Source: Silene latifolia (taxonomy: Eukaryota; Streptophyta; Magnoliopsida; Caryophyllales; Caryophyllaceae). Taken from it: 64,000 nt of DNA. The stretch is from contig NC_133537.1 of the NCBI RefSeq assembly GCF_048544455.1, forward strand, positions 152,622,058-152,686,057, written 5' to 3'. Positions 21,976 to 33,126 of the stretch are shown here, in pieces. The position numbers were made by a program, and so were the translations under genes. Numbering within the stretch: the stretch's first letter is position 1; every line of letters begins with the position of its first letter. The notes beneath the pieces are model-generated. The model was not told where the DNA came from, did no database searches, and saw only the letters and a list, made by a program, of their open reading frames with translations.

Positions 21976-23739
21976 TGGTCGTGTTCCCTCGTGGGGTTTA
22001 GTTTTCAGTACTTGTTGTTAGGAGCACCTAGACCAAAACACAATTTATAACTTCACAAACAACTCTACAATTAGTAAAGAGGCAAGTAAAGGTCGGATCC
22101 GAAGGGACGGGAATTGAGATGAGATTTCTATTGCAACTAGTGGTATCTAAGGGTGTCACAATTGGGGTTTAAAGTAGAAGATCACTAAACTAAATAGCAG
22201 TGAAAGTAAACAAGCAAGATGAATAAAAAAGGGTGTAAACAATTGATAAAAGGCACTAGGGTGTCATGGGGTCATAGGGGATTCATGGGAATTGATCATA
22301 CAAACATATTCTCAAGTTATAAGTAAGCAATTAATGTTGTGATGGATCGAGTTGGTTTATATCTTACAATCCTAGGAAAGTTTGGGTCCCGGAGCCGAAT
22401 CGATTAGATTGTACAACACCTATAAGTCGACTTAATCTTCCCTACTCAACAATATGCATGGTCTAATGAGACTCGAGTTGGTTTATGTCTTACAAGTCTC
22501 ATTGAAAAGATAGGTGATGGGTAAAAAATGCAAGGATTCATAGGCTCACATTTCATCAAACATTACATGTGCATAAGTTGAGATCACAACAAGCAAGCAA
22601 ATAAACTATGAAAGCATATTAATTTAAGCATGAATCATTCCCCATGTTGGTTTCCCCTAATTACCCATTAACCCTAGCTAAGGAAACTACTCACTCATTA
22701 TCATGTTGAACATGCTAGCAAGGTTGTCAATCATACCAACAAAGTGAAACATGATGAATAAATGAAAGTGATTAACAATAATTAAAAAGGGATTAAGAGA
22801 ATTATACCTACTAATGATTCCAAAAATAAAGCAAAGAATAAAAGAAGTACTTGATGCTTGATTGAGAGGTTGTCAATCTCCCAATAATAACCCAAATAAT
22901 CTTCAATTACCCAAAATAAAGGATGAACAAGAGAGAGATTAAGGAAAAAAAACTTGTATTAAAACTTGATTAAATGTTGATTACAAGATTAAAGAGAGAT
23001 TTGATTGATATTAACTACTCTAAAGATTGCTAAGAAGCACATCCTCTTTTAATTAGACTAATGGGGTATTTATAGTGGGGATTAGGTGCATGAATTAGGG
23101 TTAACTAAGGGCTTAAATGACGATTAAGTCCTTTGTTGAGGAATCGCCGGTCTCTTAGGGAGACTCCGGTCTCTAGAAAAAGATGTGCATCCTTCCTTGA
23201 AGCTTGTAGAAGACGAAATGGGACTGTCTGGGAATCCGGGCGTCTTTAGCACGGGACGGGCGGATTTGGCAGCTTCTGGACGGGCGTCCAGGGGGTGAAG
23301 ACGGGCGTCTTCTGGAGATTCTGCCCGGGCGTCTTGTGGAGGAAGACGCACGGGTTGTGGGTGAGGGACGGGCGTCTTCAGGGGAAGACGCACGGATTGT
23401 TAGGTAGTCTCGTTCCTTCTTCTTTTCTTCCTTTTTCTTCATAAAATCCTTGAGGATTTCCCCGGGGATGCAAGGATCTTTTCTCATCATTGCCCATCTA
23501 CTATAGTATGTACAAAGTCCTTCTAATCTTGTCTCTCCTTGATGCTTGGTCATTGAACAATTTAGCCTCATTTTGCCATGAAAATGCAAGGTTTGCACTC
23601 CTTTCCTACCAAGGACACAAAACCTCAAAGAATATGCAAAACAAAGAACTAAAGACAATAAATGACCCAAATATGCACTACAAAGCATGGGAACAAGGCT
23701 AATTCGGGGACTAAATATGCTCTAATTATGGTCACATCA
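21976..23739 (-). repeat. LTR of tandem unit 2 (1764 bp)
   Basis: It is slightly shorter than its sisters because of small deletions (for example one of the repeated GGGAGACTCCGGTCTCTA units near 23160 and six bases near 23557). It is followed by AATCT and gag at 23740. Confidence 0.9.
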
Positions 23740-24417
23740 AATCTTCATAAAGACCGTTCCAAAATTGTTGTACCAAGAACCACTCGCTAAGTCCATGATG
23801 AGGATATGAGCGACAAATTCCCTTGAATCGCTCCCAAGCATCATACAAGGATTCTTCATCTCTTTGCTTAAAGCCCGTAGTTTGAGCTCTTAGCATGTTA
23901 GTCTTTTCCGGTGGAATTTTTTGTAGAAAGCTAGAGCCAACTTTTTCCAAGAATCAATTCCGAGAGTAGCCTTCTCAAGGCCTTTCAACCATTGTTTCGC
24001 GGTGCCAATTAGAGAAAAAGGAAATATGACCCATCGAATTTGGTCTTGAGTTACACCGGTTTGATAAATCGCATCACAATAGTCGCAAAAAGTCTCCATA
24101 TGAGAATGAGGGTCTTCACTTGGCATCCCCCCAAATTGGCTTCTTTCGACTAATTGAATAAATGCGGATTTGGCGATAAAATTTCCGGTTAGATGTTGTG
24201 GTGTGGGAGTACCATTGGGTAGGTTTTCCTCGGTGGGTACGGAATGTGATGAAAACTTAGGCATTGTGGGTATTTTTTGTGTTGGGTTCTTCTTACCTTC
24301 TCTTGCAAAAGGGTTGATGAACTCAATAGTATTTGGTTGAAGTCTTCTATTGGTTGTCAAAGTCCTTTCAATTTCGCGATCAAAGGGTAACAAGTCACCT
24401 TGTGATCTTCTAGACAT
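23740..24417 (-). pseudogene. gag: Gag N-terminal part, copy 3
   Basis: It has the same structure as copy 2, with the shared 4-base frameshifting deletion near 23913, an ATG at 24417 and truncation at AATCT. A few substitutions differ (YQTGVT for SQTGVT), so the copies are real, diverged repeats. Confidence 0.85.
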
Positions 24418-24535
24418 ACAAAATATCAAACAACTCGAAAATAGTTAGAACAAACCTTGAGGAGTTTTACTTCCCCAAGGCAAATAAAGACACAACTAAT
24501 AACAATGTAAGAAAATCTAAATCAAGTTTACACCG

Positions 24536-24553
24536 TCCCCGACAACGGCGCCA
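24536..24553 (-). other. Primer-binding site, tRNA-Asp (unit 3, original 5' end)
   Basis: TCCCCGACAACGGCGCCA has one mismatch to tRNA-Asp and lies four bases from the LTR at 24558. Confidence 0.88.
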
Positions 24554-24557
24554 TTTT

Positions 24558-26345
24558 TGGTCGTGTTCCCTCGTGGGGTTTAGTTTTCAGTACTTGTTGT
24601 TAGGAGCACCTAGACCAAAACACAATTTATAACTTCACAAACAACTCTACAATTAGTAAAGAGGCAAGTAAAGGTCGGATCCCAAGGGACGGGAATTGAG
24701 ATGAGATTTCTATTGCAACTAGTGGTATCTAAGGGTGTCACAATTGGGGTTTAAAGTAGAAGATCACTAAACTAAATAGCAATGAAAGTAAACAAGCAAG
24801 ATGAATAAAAAAGGGTGTAAACAATTGATAAAAGGCACTAGGGTGTCATGGGGTCCTAGGGGATTCATGGGAATTGATCATACAAACATATTCTCAAGTT
24901 ATAAGCAAGCAATTAATGTTGTGATGGATCGAAATGGTTTATATCTTACAATCCTAGGAAAGTTTGGGTCCCGGAGCCGAATCGATTAGATTGTACAACA
25001 CCTACAAGTCGACTTAATCTTCCCTACTCAACAATATGCATGGTCTAATGAGACTCGAGTTGGTTTATGTCTTACAAGTCTCATTGAAAAGATAGGTGAT
25101 GGGTAAAAAACGCAAGGATTCATAGGCTCACATTTCATCAAACATAACATGTGCATAAGTTGAGATCACAACAAGCAAGCAAATAAACTATGAAAGCATA
25201 TTAATTTAAGCATGAATCATTCCCCATGTTGGTTTCCCCTAATTACCCATTAACCCTAGCTAAGGAAACTACTCACTCATTATCATGTTGAACATGCTAG
25301 CAAGGTTGTCAATCATACCAACAAAGTGAAACATGATGCATAAATGAAAGTGATTAACAATAATTAAAAAGGGATTAAGAGAATTCTACCTACTAATGAT
25401 TCCAATAATAAAGCAAAGAATAAAAGAAGTACTTGATGCTTGATTGAGAGGTTGTCAATCTCCCAATAATAACCCAAATAATCTTCAATTACCCAAAATA
25501 AAGGATGAACAAGAGAGAGATTAAGGAAAAAAAAACTTGTATTAAAACTTAATTAAATGTTGATTACAAGATTAAAGAGAGATTTTATTGATATTAACTA
25601 CACTAAAGATTGCTAAGAAGAACATGCTCTTCTAATTAGACTAATGGGGTATTTATAGTGGAGATTAGGTGCATGAATTAGGGTTAACTAAGGGCTTAAA
25701 TGACGATTAAGTCCCTTGTTGAGGAATCGCCGGTCTCATGGGAGACTCCGGTCTCTAGGGAGACTCCGATCTCTAGGAAAAGATGTGCATCCTTCCTTGA
25801 AGCTTGTAGAAGACGAAATGGGACTGTCTGGGAATCTGGGCGTCTTTAGCATGGGACGGGAGGATTTGGTAGCTTCTGGACAGGCGTCCAGAAGGGAAAG
25901 ACGGGCGTCTTTGGGTGGTTTTGCCCGGGCATCTTCAGGGGAAGACGCTCGGATTGTGGGGTGGTGGACGGGCGTCTTCTAGGCAATCCACACGGATTGT
26001 CAGGCAGTTTCTTTCCTTCTTCTTTTCTTCCTTTTTCTTCATAAAATCCTTGAGGATTTCCTCGGGGATGCAAGGATCTTTTCTCATCATTGCCCATCTA
26101 CTATAGTATGTACAAAGGCCTTCTAATCTTGTCTCTCCTTGATGCTTGGTCATTGAATTCAATCAATTTAGCCTCATTTTGCCATGAAAATGCAAGGTTT
26201 GCACTCCCTTCCTACCAAGGACACAAAACCTCAAAGAATATGCAAAACGAAGAACTAAAGACAATAAATGACCCAAATATGCACTAAAAAGCATGGGCAC
26301 AAGGCTAATTCGGGGACTAAATTTGCTCTAATTATGGTCACATCA
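24558..26345 (-). repeat. LTR of tandem unit 3 = original 5' LTR of AM-out (1788 bp)
   Basis: It has the same ends as the other family members. It is the only one whose right flank (CCCAC, 26346-26350) is not gag, so it marks the true 5' edge of AM-out in A+. It is the most diverged copy around the GACGGGCGTC cluster (25830-26010), consistent with greater age. Confidence 0.88.
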
Positions 26346-26721
26346 CCCACTTATGAAAACTTGGCACCCATAATCCCAACTCCCAAGACACCCCATCATC
26401 AATGCCATGAAAGTTCACCTTCTATCCTTGAAAGGTCAATTAATCCAAGCATTTATGTCATCAATTATAGAAGAAATAGGAGCAATCAGAACCCCCCCCC
26501 TCAATAATCTCAAGTTTGCTAGTTACAAGAGCCGGGAAGGCCATCATGACAAAGCAAAGGAGATGGGGAAGGAGTTCAAAGGGAGGTCCCTCATGGATTA
26601 GCCCTATTCTATTATGAAATGGTTCAAAACTTACTCATGCTTACTTGAGGACCATTCACAAGCATTTGACCATCTATTGAGAGCATTGAGCTCTATGGAT
26701 AATGAAATTCGTCATTTCAAC
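26346..26721 (+). pseudogene. Probable 3' end of gag-protease (A+)
   Basis: Near 26648-26715 the frame reads LEDHSQAFDHLLRALSSMDN. This resembles EDLYHDNEQAFDYFFKMLSN at the end of gag-protease in AM-out and is followed by the same spacer start (26722-26765). The upstream 300 bases have stops and no motif I recognise. If right, A+ too passes from gag-protease to ORF1 without pol. The evidence is one short alignment by eye. Confidence 0.45.
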
Positions 26722-27440
26722 TTAGTTTGGTGGAGTCCTATCACAAACCACCATTTGTAATATATTCTTTCCAATCTCCACATTGTACCATAATAGCTGC
26801 ATTGTACATACATCCTTTAGTCCTTACTTAAGAGATGTGAGGGAGAGTTCTTATCTACTCTTTGAGCCATTTTTCAGGAAAAGAAAAGATAAGAAGGAAT
26901 TACAAAAGGGTGCAAGGGAATGGCTTGACTCAAAGCCTTCAAAATCCACGATTATAGGCCAGGACGCCCGTCCCAAGAGCAAGACGCTCGGCCCGTATCT
27001 GGAAGAAATGAATAAAACCTTGCAGCCGCGCGACCTATGCCTGAGATGCCCAGCTCAATATCTGAGTCGCCCGGACATTCATCAGGACGCTCGACCTGAG
27101 CTCCAACTCAAGGCAAGAATTTCACTGGATGGGAATTTGCGCGGTCTTTCATCAGGACGCCCGACCCAAACCACAAGTCGCTCGGACCGACTTCAAGATG
27201 CCCGGGTCAGAATAGAAAAATTGCAGGGCTCTTTAGTTGGACGCCCGAACCTAGCCCCAACCCACTCGACCCAGAACCCTTTCCTTCAATATAAACGTCC
27301 CCCACCATCCCTATTCCCTTATCTTATCAACATTACAACCACATCTCATCATCCTCCTTACAATCCCCATGACAAAAACCCCATCACAATCATCAATCCA
27401 AGGTTTTTAACCAAGTCCCTACCAACCACGTCAAGCAAGA
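26722..27440 (+). other. Spacer with GACGCCCGTC-type repeats (A+)
   Basis: Noncoding. Repeat units (GACGCCCGTCC, GACGCTCGGCC, GACGCCCGACC) fill 26940-27260. It is collinear with the spacers of AM-in and AM-out, but the repeat sequence has drifted, showing that A+ belongs to a different subfamily. Confidence 0.7.
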
Positions 27441-28060
27441 ATGTTTTTAAGGAGCAAGAGCAAGAAAGCCGCCGAGACCGCACCCAAACACCGCAAGGGT
27501 GCCACTTCAACCGCCTCAAGGGAGGCAAGGGGCTGAGAGAACAAGATTATACCGGAGGTTGAACAACTTGAGCATTTCCCGGAGGTATATTTTGTCAAGA
27601 ATGAACACCGTCAACGATTTGAGCAATAACTAGGAAAGGCCTATGAACCCACTGAATTCATTGATCTTGAGGTGTTAGAAATACTTGGTATAAGGCATCA
27701 AACGGAGGTATTATTCAATGGTTTGGGTCTCGAGAAGATGTTCTATTCCCATGAGGACACTTACTTGAGCCTTACACTAGAGTTCTTATGTAGCCTCCGT
27801 GTTGTCACAAATCGACAAAAGAATGTCGATATGGAATTCCACCTTTGCAATACGGATCATAGAATCACCTTAGACCACTTTGCAAGGATATTTGGTTTTG
27901 AGGTACCAAGGAGTGACATCGACAAGCCCTCCGACTTCATTGTTAACCACCTTTGGAGGGCTATTTCCGGGAGAGAATTTAATTCCTACAAACAATGCTA
28001 TACTTTTGCAATCCAACATCCGTTGATTAGGATAAACGAGCGGTTCATGGCCGGAACTAT
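27441..28060 (+). pseudogene. Athila ORF1-type gene, 5' part (A+)
   Basis: The frame from the ATG at 27441 starts with a basic MFLRSKSKKAAE and has in-frame stops TGA (27534-27536) and TAA (27627-27629). It then carries EPTEFIDLEVLEILGI, LTLEFLCSLRV and a MEFHLCNTDHRIT block in the family order. It is interrupted by E1 after MAGT, with ACTAT duplicated. The gene continues at 35833. Confidence 0.85.
28056..28060. repeat. Target-site duplication ACTAT, left copy (E1)
   Basis: ACTAT directly precedes the TG of the E1 LTR at 28061 and recurs at 35828-35832. Confidence 0.92.
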
Positions 28061-29332
28061 TGTAATAACCGCCCTTTTAGGGACCCTTTGACCACCGTTG
28101 ACCGACCTTGGGAGCGGAAGTAGTCTTAGGGAAGTGTGCCAAAACCTGTTTGGGCTGCGTGTTATGAGTGGTACTCGATAGAGTAGGGGCTACTCGATCG
28201 AGTAGCTAGGGTACTCGATCGAGTAGGGGGCCACTCGATCGAGTAGGTTGGGTACTCGATCGAGTACCGGGTTTTCAGCGAGGGTTTTATATCGCGTTTT
28301 GTTAAATCCGCAAATCACTTCCGCCATTTTCCTCCTATCCTTCAGTCGCCCCTTTCCCTTCCCTTCACCTCAAAACCTCCATGGAAGCCTTTTTGAAGAT
28401 CTTTGAACCTTGGGAGGGCGTCACTGGTGTCGGGTAGCGGTCTTTTGCTGAGTTTCTCCCTAATAGGTATGTCATAATCATCATTCGTGCCTTGGTTCCC
28501 TATAGTTAGGATTGCTTGATAGTAATAGATATTTGTATGATGGTTATAGGCTTTGCTTGGTCGCTGGATGTGTTATCTGTCGGCATGGATTGGTTGCGGT
28601 TGCTTAAAGGTAGGTTCGCCTACTCAGTTTCTGTAGATGGTCTAGTGTGTCGGTCGTTGTGGTAGTATTATGGTTGTTTGATACAGTAAATGTGTGTCTT
28701 ATGATTGTGGTGGTGATGGCTGTTGATGGTTCTCGAGATGCGTTCTCGGCTGAGTGGGGTCACTTGCGGGAGTGACTTCACGCCCTAGTTTCGCCCTTCG
28801 TGGAACCCGCCACGGAAGGGGATGTGCACATTAATGGGACAGGGTTATCGCTCGGTGTGATGAGCGGGGCTTAGGTGGGAATGGCTGCGGTCCCCCACTG
28901 GCAGGGCTGGTCCAGTGGACAGTCAGTGACAGGTTTGGTTGGATTATTGTGATTGCGGTTGGGTCTGATATCATTGGTTGTATTGTTGATTGTAATTGCC
29001 GTTGTCTTGTCTTATCTCAGTACTGACCTTGTTTGGTTGTTTGTTATGTGTCTGCCGTGATCCCTTATGGTGAGCAGTCGGTCTTAGCAGGTGTTGATGT
29101 TGTGGATAGCTGGAGTCCGGGCAGGGATGAGTCTTCACGAGATATGATGGTCATAGCGAGTAGTCTTTGAGTTGTACCTTGTATTGTATTTTGGTTTGAA
29201 TCACTTGTAATATAGCTTAATAGTTCTTTTATTGACGTTTGATAACTACTTTCCTCGGGTAACCGAGATGGTAACGCCCTTATATGCTAAGGAAGGCCTA
29301 GTTAAGGCTCCTCTGGATATGGGGGTGTTACA
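28061..29332 (+). repeat. 5' LTR of E1 (1272 bp)
   Basis: It runs TGTAATAACC to GGTGTTACA. Five palindromic ACTCGATCGAGT-type motifs (28172-28267) sit just upstream of a TATA-like TTTATATCG (28283-28291). A 150-bp block near 28745-28910 (GAGTGACTTCACGCCC, GATGTGCACATTAATG) is shared with the E2 LTRs. A GNRA-loop hairpin is at 29254-29267. Confidence 0.92.
28172..28267. repeat. ACTCGATCGAGT palindrome cluster upstream of the E1 TATA-like box
   Basis: Five units about 20 bases apart, four with the exact ACTCGATCGAGT core and one ACTCGATAGAGT. The same cluster is in the 3' LTR at 34673-34768. Confidence 0.9.
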
Positions 29333-31542
29333 AAGTGGTATCAGAGAGACGATTTTGGAACCTGTAACAAACGAACATAATGAACGTAGGGAGTCTAATA
29401 AAATGAACCTGGTGTATGTGTAATGGGAGCCCGGCTGATGCTAGATTTTGGGTGAGTAGGCGCCCTCATTTCAAAATCTTGGCCCCATGACACTTAAGCC
29501 AGTCACATGGGATGGGAATGTGGAGTCCGTGTGTCTATGTGTGCTATGTATGTTAATTGTGCCGGAGCTACCTCCGGTTAAGTTTTTGTTAGAATTAATA
29601 GAGGTGTGATAGTAATGTTTGGGCCGAGTGTGGTAATTATTGATGAGATTATTGAAGCTCGTTGGATGATTAGTGAGCTTATATGATGGTTATGAGATAT
29701 GTGACGAAAATTTATGTAGCTGCTATGATGATAATTATAGTATAGTGAGTTATAATTCGAGACATAGCATATGGTAATGCGTTATTGCCTTATATGATGG
29801 TCGAAATTTTTCCGCTGCGTAATATTTGATTCGTGCAAGGTGAATTGCTTATGATAGAATGTAAGACATGACCGAATAAGTTGTTTAAAAGTATGCATTT
29901 ATGCGAGAAGTGATAGATTCATTTATTATGAAAATTATGCAATTACATGTCGAATGAAAGAATGAACTAGTGTTAATCTAAATGTTTCAATTTAGTAGTA
30001 ATATATAAAGTAAGCTTAAATGTAATACGATGACGTGAGTATGTTTACGGAAGGTTCGGTAGTAGGTAAACCGAGTAGGGTAATGGGTGTAGTGTAAGTG
30101 GAATAAACTCCAGTTGTTTGACAATATGATAGGCTTTGTTAATAATAGTAATGCGTGAATGAACTTGATAATGTGTGCCGAATTCCGAACTTAGTTGGAA
30201 TCGACACGCGGTGTTGTTTTTGCAGGTATCTTCGAGTTAATTAGTGTTCAGACCGAGTACTTAACTATACTTGACCGAGTGCGCGTGCTTACTTGACCGA
30301 GTAGACCTCACCCGATCTAATTAGGAAGCTATGATGTCGGAATGTGGGAAAATTCCTGCAGTTACTCGATGATTTAGCTCCTACTCGATCGAGTAGGGTG
30401 GTACTCGATCGAGTACCCCAGGCACTCGATCGAGTAGGTTACTGTGCAGTAATTCCTACGGGTTTTCTTAAAACCCTTCATCTTTCTATTTCTTCCTCCT
30501 ATTCTTCTATATTTCGACACACCTACACCTAAATCACTCTCAAATTCCTTATTCCCTCTCAAATCCTTTCATTCTCTTGGGTTAGTATTGAATCTTGGGG
30601 GTTGATTTCTTAGCTTAATTTCGTTTCTCCACTTTGTTCATCAATCAAGGTATGCTATTCTTCCTAATGTACATGGTTTATTGCTTTGAATGTGCTAGGA
30701 AGGTAAAACAATCTGAAATTTTTGATTATAATGACCAATTTGGTGCTTTTAATTGTTGAAACATGATTCACATCCCTTCTTTCCATGTTTGTTGGTGGTT
30801 AATTGCTGTAAATTAGATTAGAAAATTGCAAAATTGAACCCGAAATTTCTAGGGTTTCCAAAATTGAAATCGATTTTTGGTTGTTTTACAGTGGTTAGAT
30901 GGTAGAATTGAGCCTTAAGTATTGTTTATATCATGTTGGGGGATAGATTTTGATGATTTTACCTTAGAAAGTTGCCTTAAAACTCCGTCTTAAAAGTGCC
31001 TCAAATGGAAATTCGTGAATTATAATTGGAAAATTGGTGTTGTGAATGACATTATAAGTATAAGTTGAACTTCAATATGATAGTAGAAACGATAATTGAT
31101 GAAAATATGCCAAAATTTTCACAGCTGTAAAGACCGTCTGAAAATTTTAGTTGAGTTGTTGAACATAATAGGAAAGTGATGATGATATGCCATAAACTAT
31201 CCTTTCTCTTGAACTAGTAACATGTAATTAGCAATGTAAATGGAACGACCTTTAGAAGCCTGCTAGGATATTGGAATTGCTGAGAATATGTGTTCACATG
31301 CCAAATTTTCATAATTGCGGTTTATAAGTGGCTACAAACTGAGACTATATGTTAAAATTGAGGAAACCATTAATGAAATGTGTGTACTTAGCTGAGCATC
31401 TAAGCTTAATTGCATGATTTATGTGCTTCAATATTGATCTGGTTGATGAGTTAGTGAACTTGCTAAGTATATAGAACTCAAATTGTATGAAGTTTATGCC
31501 TACATGTTTTATACAAATTGTTTGACCTTACACCTAATGCAG
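29333..31542 (+). other. Long 5' leader of E1 with a candidate intron
   Basis: 2.2 kb without a credible ORF. Palindromic ACTCGATCGAGT units occur at 30362-30438. A good splice donor (AAG/GTATGC at 30650) and acceptor (CTAATGCAG/ATG ending at 31542) would remove 893 bases and leave the ORF1-like start codon at the first base of the second exon. Splicing is inferred only. Confidence 0.5.
29336..29347 (+). other. Primer-binding site, initiator tRNA-Met (E1)
   Basis: TGGTATCAGAGA matches the usual TGGTATCAGAGC except at its last base and lies three bases after the LTR. Confidence 0.85.
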
Positions 31543-33126
31543 ATGCCGAGACTGAACCTTGGAACCCGCCAAAGCAAACGGGGGAGGGGTAACCCACCTG
31601 AGTTAGGGGAAGGAAGTGGACCTGTTGTACCCGCAGTCCCCGAATACCCTACAGTTGTTTTTGTTGACTTCAAGCAAAGGGAGCGTTTTGTAGCCTTACA
31701 AAAACGCAAATTGAGACCTACAAAGTGTATAGACACCAGTGTATTAGAGGAGTTGGAGATAGAGACGGATGTCCGTCACATATTCGAGACCTTGGGTTTT
31801 ACGGGTTTGTATAGGCTGAGGAAGCATACTTACCCTTTTCTTACCTTGGAGTTCATGAGCTCTTTTAACTACGACCCAGTGGGTCAGACTGTCGAGTTTA
31901 GATTGATGAATACCAGTTTTCTGTTGACTATGGACCTGTTTGCCTCTCACCTTGGGTTGGCCAAGCCTCCCAAGGACTCCTTTACCGACATTCCAGCTGA
32001 GTGCGGCGTCTGCCGCCTAATGCCTTGCTTGACTGGGAAGCAAGCTCCCACCTCGAGCAACATGCTGATTAATGATGTTCAGCATATTACCCTGAGGGTC
32101 TTCCTCCGTTCTCTCTCGAACCTCCTCTATGACCGAAAGGATATCAGTAAATTGAACAATCATGAGGTTTTACTTTTGATGTCGTACCTCAACCCGGAGC
32201 GGGCCAGGAAAGTGGTCTTTAATGCTCCTTCTATAGTTTGTGCTGCCCTTGCCTTGATGGCTTCTTCCTCTTCCCGGTACCTGAGTTGTGGTGCTATTGC
32301 CACTCGGTTAGCTGAAAAGCTAACCTCCTTTGAGGCTTCTTCGGCGTACGTGCCTCTAGCTACCCCAGTGCCTACCATGGATCGTGAATACTATCTCGAC
32401 CTGAAATGGTTGAGGACCTTGGCTGACGGCAGCCTAGCATGGAGGGTGCATGGGATGAGTTGGATGAAGATTCCAGCTCCTGAGCACCTCCCACCCACGG
32501 AGCCCTTGGAGCCGACAGTAGTGACGGTGGACTCCGATGATGAGGAGGAGGAGGATGATGACGGACCTCGCCAGCTACAGACCTATCTCATCGACGGTAC
32601 CATCCTTGAGGAGATGCCGGAGCCGACGAAGGGCGAGAATGCGGGAGTTCAGGCGGCAGAGAGGCCTAGAGTGGTGAGGGGACCCCGTCGAGTGAGAGAG
32701 AGGGCCTCGGAGACTAGGCCACAGCCAGTAGCACCGCAGCAGCCTTTTCCATGCTACCCTTACCTCGACACCCCGGAGACGCGATCCAGTTACCTGGCGG
32801 AGAGAGTGTCATCTACCTTGACACTCCGGAACATGCACGAGATGGCCTACGCTCAGGGGATAGGGACCGAGGGACCGCATCCGGTGTGGTGGAGTGGAGT
32901 CGGGGACTACACGGGGGTTTTCCATTCCTACGGGGTGGATCAGTCGACGTGGGGGGCACCTCAGTCCTTCCCTTACGGTGGCTTGACCCCATGGTACGTG
33001 GGCCCGGGAGCAGGAGCAGGAGGTGATGCGGGTGTGGGTTCATCAGGTGCGGGTATGGCTGGAGGTGGTGGTGGTAATGATGAGGTGATGTTCGAGCAGC
33101 AGCAGCAGAAGCAGCAAGAGGAGTGA
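31543..33126 (+). CDS. ORF1-like protein, intact, 527 aa (E1)
   Basis: The ATG at 31543 was chosen because the homologous N-termini are basic and start close to the conserved core (MPRLNLGTRQSKRGRG); an upstream in-frame ATG at 31483 gives 547 aa. The family core follows: RPTKC at residues 58-62, LTLEFMSSF at 100-108 and VEFRLMNTSF at 117-126. An acidic run DSDDEEEEDDDG is near 330-341. The C-terminal third is G/P-rich and ends in Q/E (QQQQKQQEE). No membrane segment, zinc knuckle or enzymatic motif is visible. It is the only gene of the element and has no disabling change, which implies recent function or recent acquisition. The molecular role is unknown. Confidence 0.8.
   Translation: MPRLNLGTRQSKRGRGNPPELGEGSGPVVPAVPEYPTVVFVDFKQRERFVALQKRKLRPTKCIDTSVLEELEIETDVRHIFETLGFTGLYRLRKHTYPFLTLEFMSSFNYDPVGQTVEFRLMNTSFLLTMDLFASHLGLAKPPKDSFTDIPAECGVCRLMPCLTGKQAPTSSNMLINDVQHITLRVFLRSLSNLLYDRKDISKLNNHEVLLLMSYLNPERARKVVFNAPSIVCAALALMASSSSRYLSCGAIATRLAEKLTSFEASSAYVPLATPVPTMDREYYLDLKWLRTLADGSLAWRVHGMSWMKIPAPEHLPPTEPLEPTVVTVDSDDEEEEDDDGPRQLQTYLIDGTILEEMPEPTKGENAGVQAAERPRVVRGPRRVRERASETRPQPVAPQQPFPCYPYLDTPETRSSYLAERVSSTLTLRNMHEMAYAQGIGTEGPHPVWWSGVGDYTGVFHSYGVDQSTWGAPQSFPYGGLTPWYVGPGAGAGGDAGVGSSGAGMAGGGGGNDEVMFEQQQQKQQEE

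Larger units (their letters stand above)
2338..26345 (-). mobile_element. AM-out: Athila-like element with gag-protease and ORF1 but no pol
   Basis: On the minus strand its 5' end is the LTR ending at 26345 (flank CCCAC from 26346). Next come primer site and leader, the 5' part of gag, the nested AM-in (7051-18551), the rest of gag-protease (7050-4971), a repeat-rich spacer, and ORF1 (3924-2338). A1 then interrupts it and its 3' LTR lies outside the window. No RT or integrase lies between protease and ORF1: protease ends at 4971 and a spacer homologous to the one after integrase in AM-in follows at once. The LTR plus 5'-gag part has been triplicated in tandem (18552-26345). Confidence 0.8.
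18552..26345 (-). repeat. Three tandem copies of an LTR + leader + 5'-gag unit
   Basis: The units are 18552-21157, 21158-23739 and 23740-26345 (2606, 2582 and 2606 bp). Each holds, in sense order, a full LTR, tRNA-Asp primer site, leader and the gag start, and each stops at the same base of gag (AATCT on the plus strand), where the next LTR begins. That junction is the AM-in insertion site, so the array must postdate AM-in insertion. Units two and three share a 4-base deletion in gag that unit one lacks. Confidence 0.9.

Noticed and set aside
18552-26345. The tandem LTR-gag units as three separate insertions
   Set aside because: Separate insertions would not all join at the same gag base without their own 3' halves and flanks.
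18552-26345. The array as an assembly duplication
   Set aside because: Units differ by substitutions, a shared 4-base deletion and LTR indels, though long reads would be decisive.
26783-27562. A 259-codon plus-strand ORF before A+ ORF1
   Set aside because: It covers the GACGCCCGTC repeat spacer and overlaps the ORF1 start in another frame; collinear spacers in AM-in and AM-out are noncoding.
28172-28267. CRISPR-like array of regularly spaced palindromes
   Set aside because: Spacers are short and variable, units lie in LTRs and gag of a plant genome, and there are no cas genes.
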